From assembly GCA_035578905.1 (NCBI GenBank), contig JAQJVL010000126.1, positions 744,001-808,000 of the forward strand: a stretch of 64,000 nucleotides of DNA. The letters run 5' to 3'. Shown in pieces: positions 61,789 to 64,000 of the stretch (its first letter is position 1; the number at the start of each line of letters is the position of its first letter). Below the pieces are notes generated by a model. The model ran no database searches. It had not been told where the DNA came from and saw nothing but the letters and a program-made list of their open reading frames with translations. This DNA comes from Stictocephala bisonia (taxonomy: Eukaryota > Arthropoda > Insecta > Hemiptera > Membracidae). The position numbers and the translations under genes were made by a program.

Positions 61789-63114
61789 AAAACTTCGGTA
61801 CAAAATATCGAATGTGAAATAAGAAAGTAAGTTACATTCAGTCATCATGTCTCTCAAGTTTATGGTTGCCAAGGGTGAACCATAAATTCCAATGAGAAGC
61901 GCGTCCCTCGTTATTCGGTTGGTCTCAAAAAGCTACTGCTGATCCCATTGGTGATTCTACCTCGCTGATACTGCAGATTTATTGTCTGACTGGTTTCACT
62001 CCATTGGTATCTGAAAACCACAAAATGGGTCTAAAAGCCCACAGGCGTACGTTTAACAGGTCTTTGTGAAGCGCATCTGCATAACCACCAGCACCTTTTT
62101 AATGAAAACCGGATCAAAATCGACTGGAGGTGGCTACAAAGACTGTATAAGGGCTCGCCATTAATCACTATATCGACTTCCTGCTGTTTATTTACGATTA
62201 ATTGACTTCTGTTGTCCCCAATTATAATTTATCCGCGTGTCTAAAAAGCTAAGATGTGTTTTTATTAACTATATTACAGAATACACTTAAATTATTAAAT
62301 ATAATTGACAATAGCACTTACCCCGGTATGCCGTCGATGGACGATCGGTGAATCTAAATTAGTTCTTGGTACTGATGATGGGGGTTCTCTGGGAAAGGTG
62401 TATTGAACTATAAGTGTCACTATATAAAATGTATTTGTAAAGACCTGTCATCTGAAGTAGTGTTATAACGATCAACTTTCAAAGTCTACATCATTCATCG
62501 AACCAATTTGGTTAGTTTTTAAGTATTGGAGTTTCATCTGATATTTTTTTTCATTTTTCCGATAAATGTAACTTAGTTACTGTATTTACACACAATATTT
62601 TAAAATTGATAAGATACAGTTTAGTTGTTAATATGTTTATTACATTGTTTTCTTAAGAAAATGTATTCATTCCTCTGTTGTTGGTTGCCTGTTAGTTTTA
62701 AGTTTTTTTAGTGCACCATTGGTTTTTGTGGAGGTCTTATTTCCGCGTATTATTGTTAGTGCTGTGTAATATAATGTAATAGTACAATATATTTGTTCTT
62801 TAGCTGTTTTATAATAAAAAATAAAATAAAATTGAAAATATATTCTTAATTAAAGTACAATTAATATTTAATTACAAATAAAGTCAAAGACAAAGCAATG
62901 TTTACATTTTTAACATAATATTTGTAAGTGTTAACATTATCAAAATCATATCGTGTTTGGGCTTGTATTAAATACAATTGCAATTACAATTCAAAATGAG
63001 TTTTAAATTGATAGGTAATATTTGAAGTTATCGTTCATCAATTAGGCTGCTGGCATAACCCAAATGGGCCTGTCAGTGTGCGTGCGTGAGTGAAGGGCCA
63101 GCCGCCTTCAGTGC

Positions 63115-63161
63115 TTTAAAGTGATAACATAACAGTGATAATTTTATGTTATCACTTTAAA
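63115..63161. repeat. Perfect 18-bp hairpin
   Basis: TTTAAAGTGATAACATAA (63115-63132) and TTATGTTATCACTTTAAA (63144-63161), with an 11-base loop that repeats GTGATAA. It is the longest perfect hairpin noticed in the window. Confidence 0.88.
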
Positions 63162-64000
63162 ATTATTGATTAATAAATAAGTTGATAGTCTTCCAGAACA
63201 GTGTTATTGGAAATGACTACTGTTTTTTCTATAAAGGAGGACATTGATTATGTTTTTGATAATGAAATGGTAGGCCTAAATACTTATTACTTGTGCTCAC
63301 TTAGCGTGATGATAAGTCCTACCTGTGTGCGGACTTTGGGAGCCAAGTTATCGTCATATAAATATATACAAAGTTTTTAGATAAATCTTAACATGAAAAT
63401 ATGTCATAAAAGTCAACTCCTTCCTGAGGCAATGTTATGGAAGTTGTGTTCAAAATGTATTCGATCGACCATCTCAAAGTAGATTTCAAATTATTTTTTA
63501 TAAAGTGGTTTATATTTTAACAGAATGTCTTTTAAGATATATCTAGAGAGTTTTATTGTATATTACTTTCTTTATTGTCTCATTTTGACATTTGTGGCCG
63601 CGAAACTTTCCAAGTCAGGTTTCGCCTCGTAAATAAAATGAGTAAAATTGCTAAATCCTTTATATAAAAATTGATTTAAATGGTTTACTTCTTTATATAA
63701 CTTATGCCGTAAATTGTGACCAGACGCATTTGGAAATAATTTGCCTACGTAAGTGTATTTATGTACTTACAGTATGACGGAATTGTAACTCTTAAAACTC
63801 CAATCATAAAAAAGAACATTTTACTAAATCAATAAATATTTTTATCTATGATATGTTTTTATTGTGTAGTTATTTTGTTTAGTTTTGTAAGATATAGAAA
63901 TACATAAAAATATAAATATATAACAAACATTTTTAAAAATATTTCTACTGGAAATATAAGCTTTTTCAAACGTCCTGAATTCATTACAAATCAATATTCC

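Larger units (their letters stand above)
51672..64000 (+). other. Putative first intron (continues past the window)
   Basis: From the donor at 51672 to the window end the sequence is AT-rich and has no exon I can support. It holds the 71-bp array (52448-53655), several perfect hairpins, a (TA)n tract, retroelement-like fragments (57.87-58.99 kb) and a decayed G-rich array (61.2-61.5 kb). The only exon-like spots are two short GC-richer pieces near 53827-53860 and 54022-54047. No convincing acceptor/donor pair with an open phase-0 frame was found, so the next coding exon is probably outside. Confidence 0.35.

Overview
This window is AT-rich (about two thirds A+T) eukaryotic DNA with almost no long open frames and many tandem arrays. 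A ten-unit run of the arthropod telomere motif CCTAA/TTAGG, TCA-type initiator context and decayed insect-style retroelement tails point to an arthropod, most likely an insect. Enrichment of the palindrome TAGGCCTA reminds me of some hemipteran genomes, but that is only an impression. Nothing bacterial is present.

Coding content is very small. The best-supported exon starts at the ATG at 51480. It sits downstream of a GC- and CpG-rich leader with a correctly spaced TATA box and initiator, runs 64 codons in phase 0 and ends at a splice donor at 51672. A second likely plus-strand exon, histidine-rich, lies at 25159-25260 (34 codons, phase 0 at both ends). A third, weaker candidate is at 14156-14250, also ending in phase 0. 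The simplest reading is the 5' part of one very long plus-strand gene, perhaps a transcription regulator, with alternative N-terminal exons and a shared body to the right of the window. I cannot name the gene. CpG-rich patches at about 40.3-40.9, 42.1-42.5, 45.4-45.7 and 49.85-50.23 kb may be further promoters or regulatory elements.

Most recognisable structure is repetitive. There are about a dozen tandem arrays: 43 bp x 4 (6.3 kb), ~75 bp degenerate (7.1 kb), 87 bp x ~50 (14.3-18.7 kb), ~120 bp diverged (21 kb), 66 bp x 2.4 (26.1 kb), 18 bp x ~37 (27.3 kb), 76 bp x ~24 (33.6 kb), 56 bp x ~13 (36.7 kb), 105 bp x ~16 (42.8 kb), 58 bp x ~15 (46.4 kb), 71 bp x ~17 (52.4 kb) and a decayed G-rich array near 61.3 kb. 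Together they cover roughly a fifth of the window. Several show higher-order (multi-unit) duplication.

Dispersed elements include a 486-bp inverted-repeat transposon (5363-5848) with an 8-bp target duplication that carries the telomere-like run inside it. There is also a small inverted-repeat family seen three times, two tRNA-like SINE-type sequences, a decayed non-LTR reverse transcriptase and several retroelement 3' ends. The rest is intronic or intergenic AT-rich DNA in which I see no gene.
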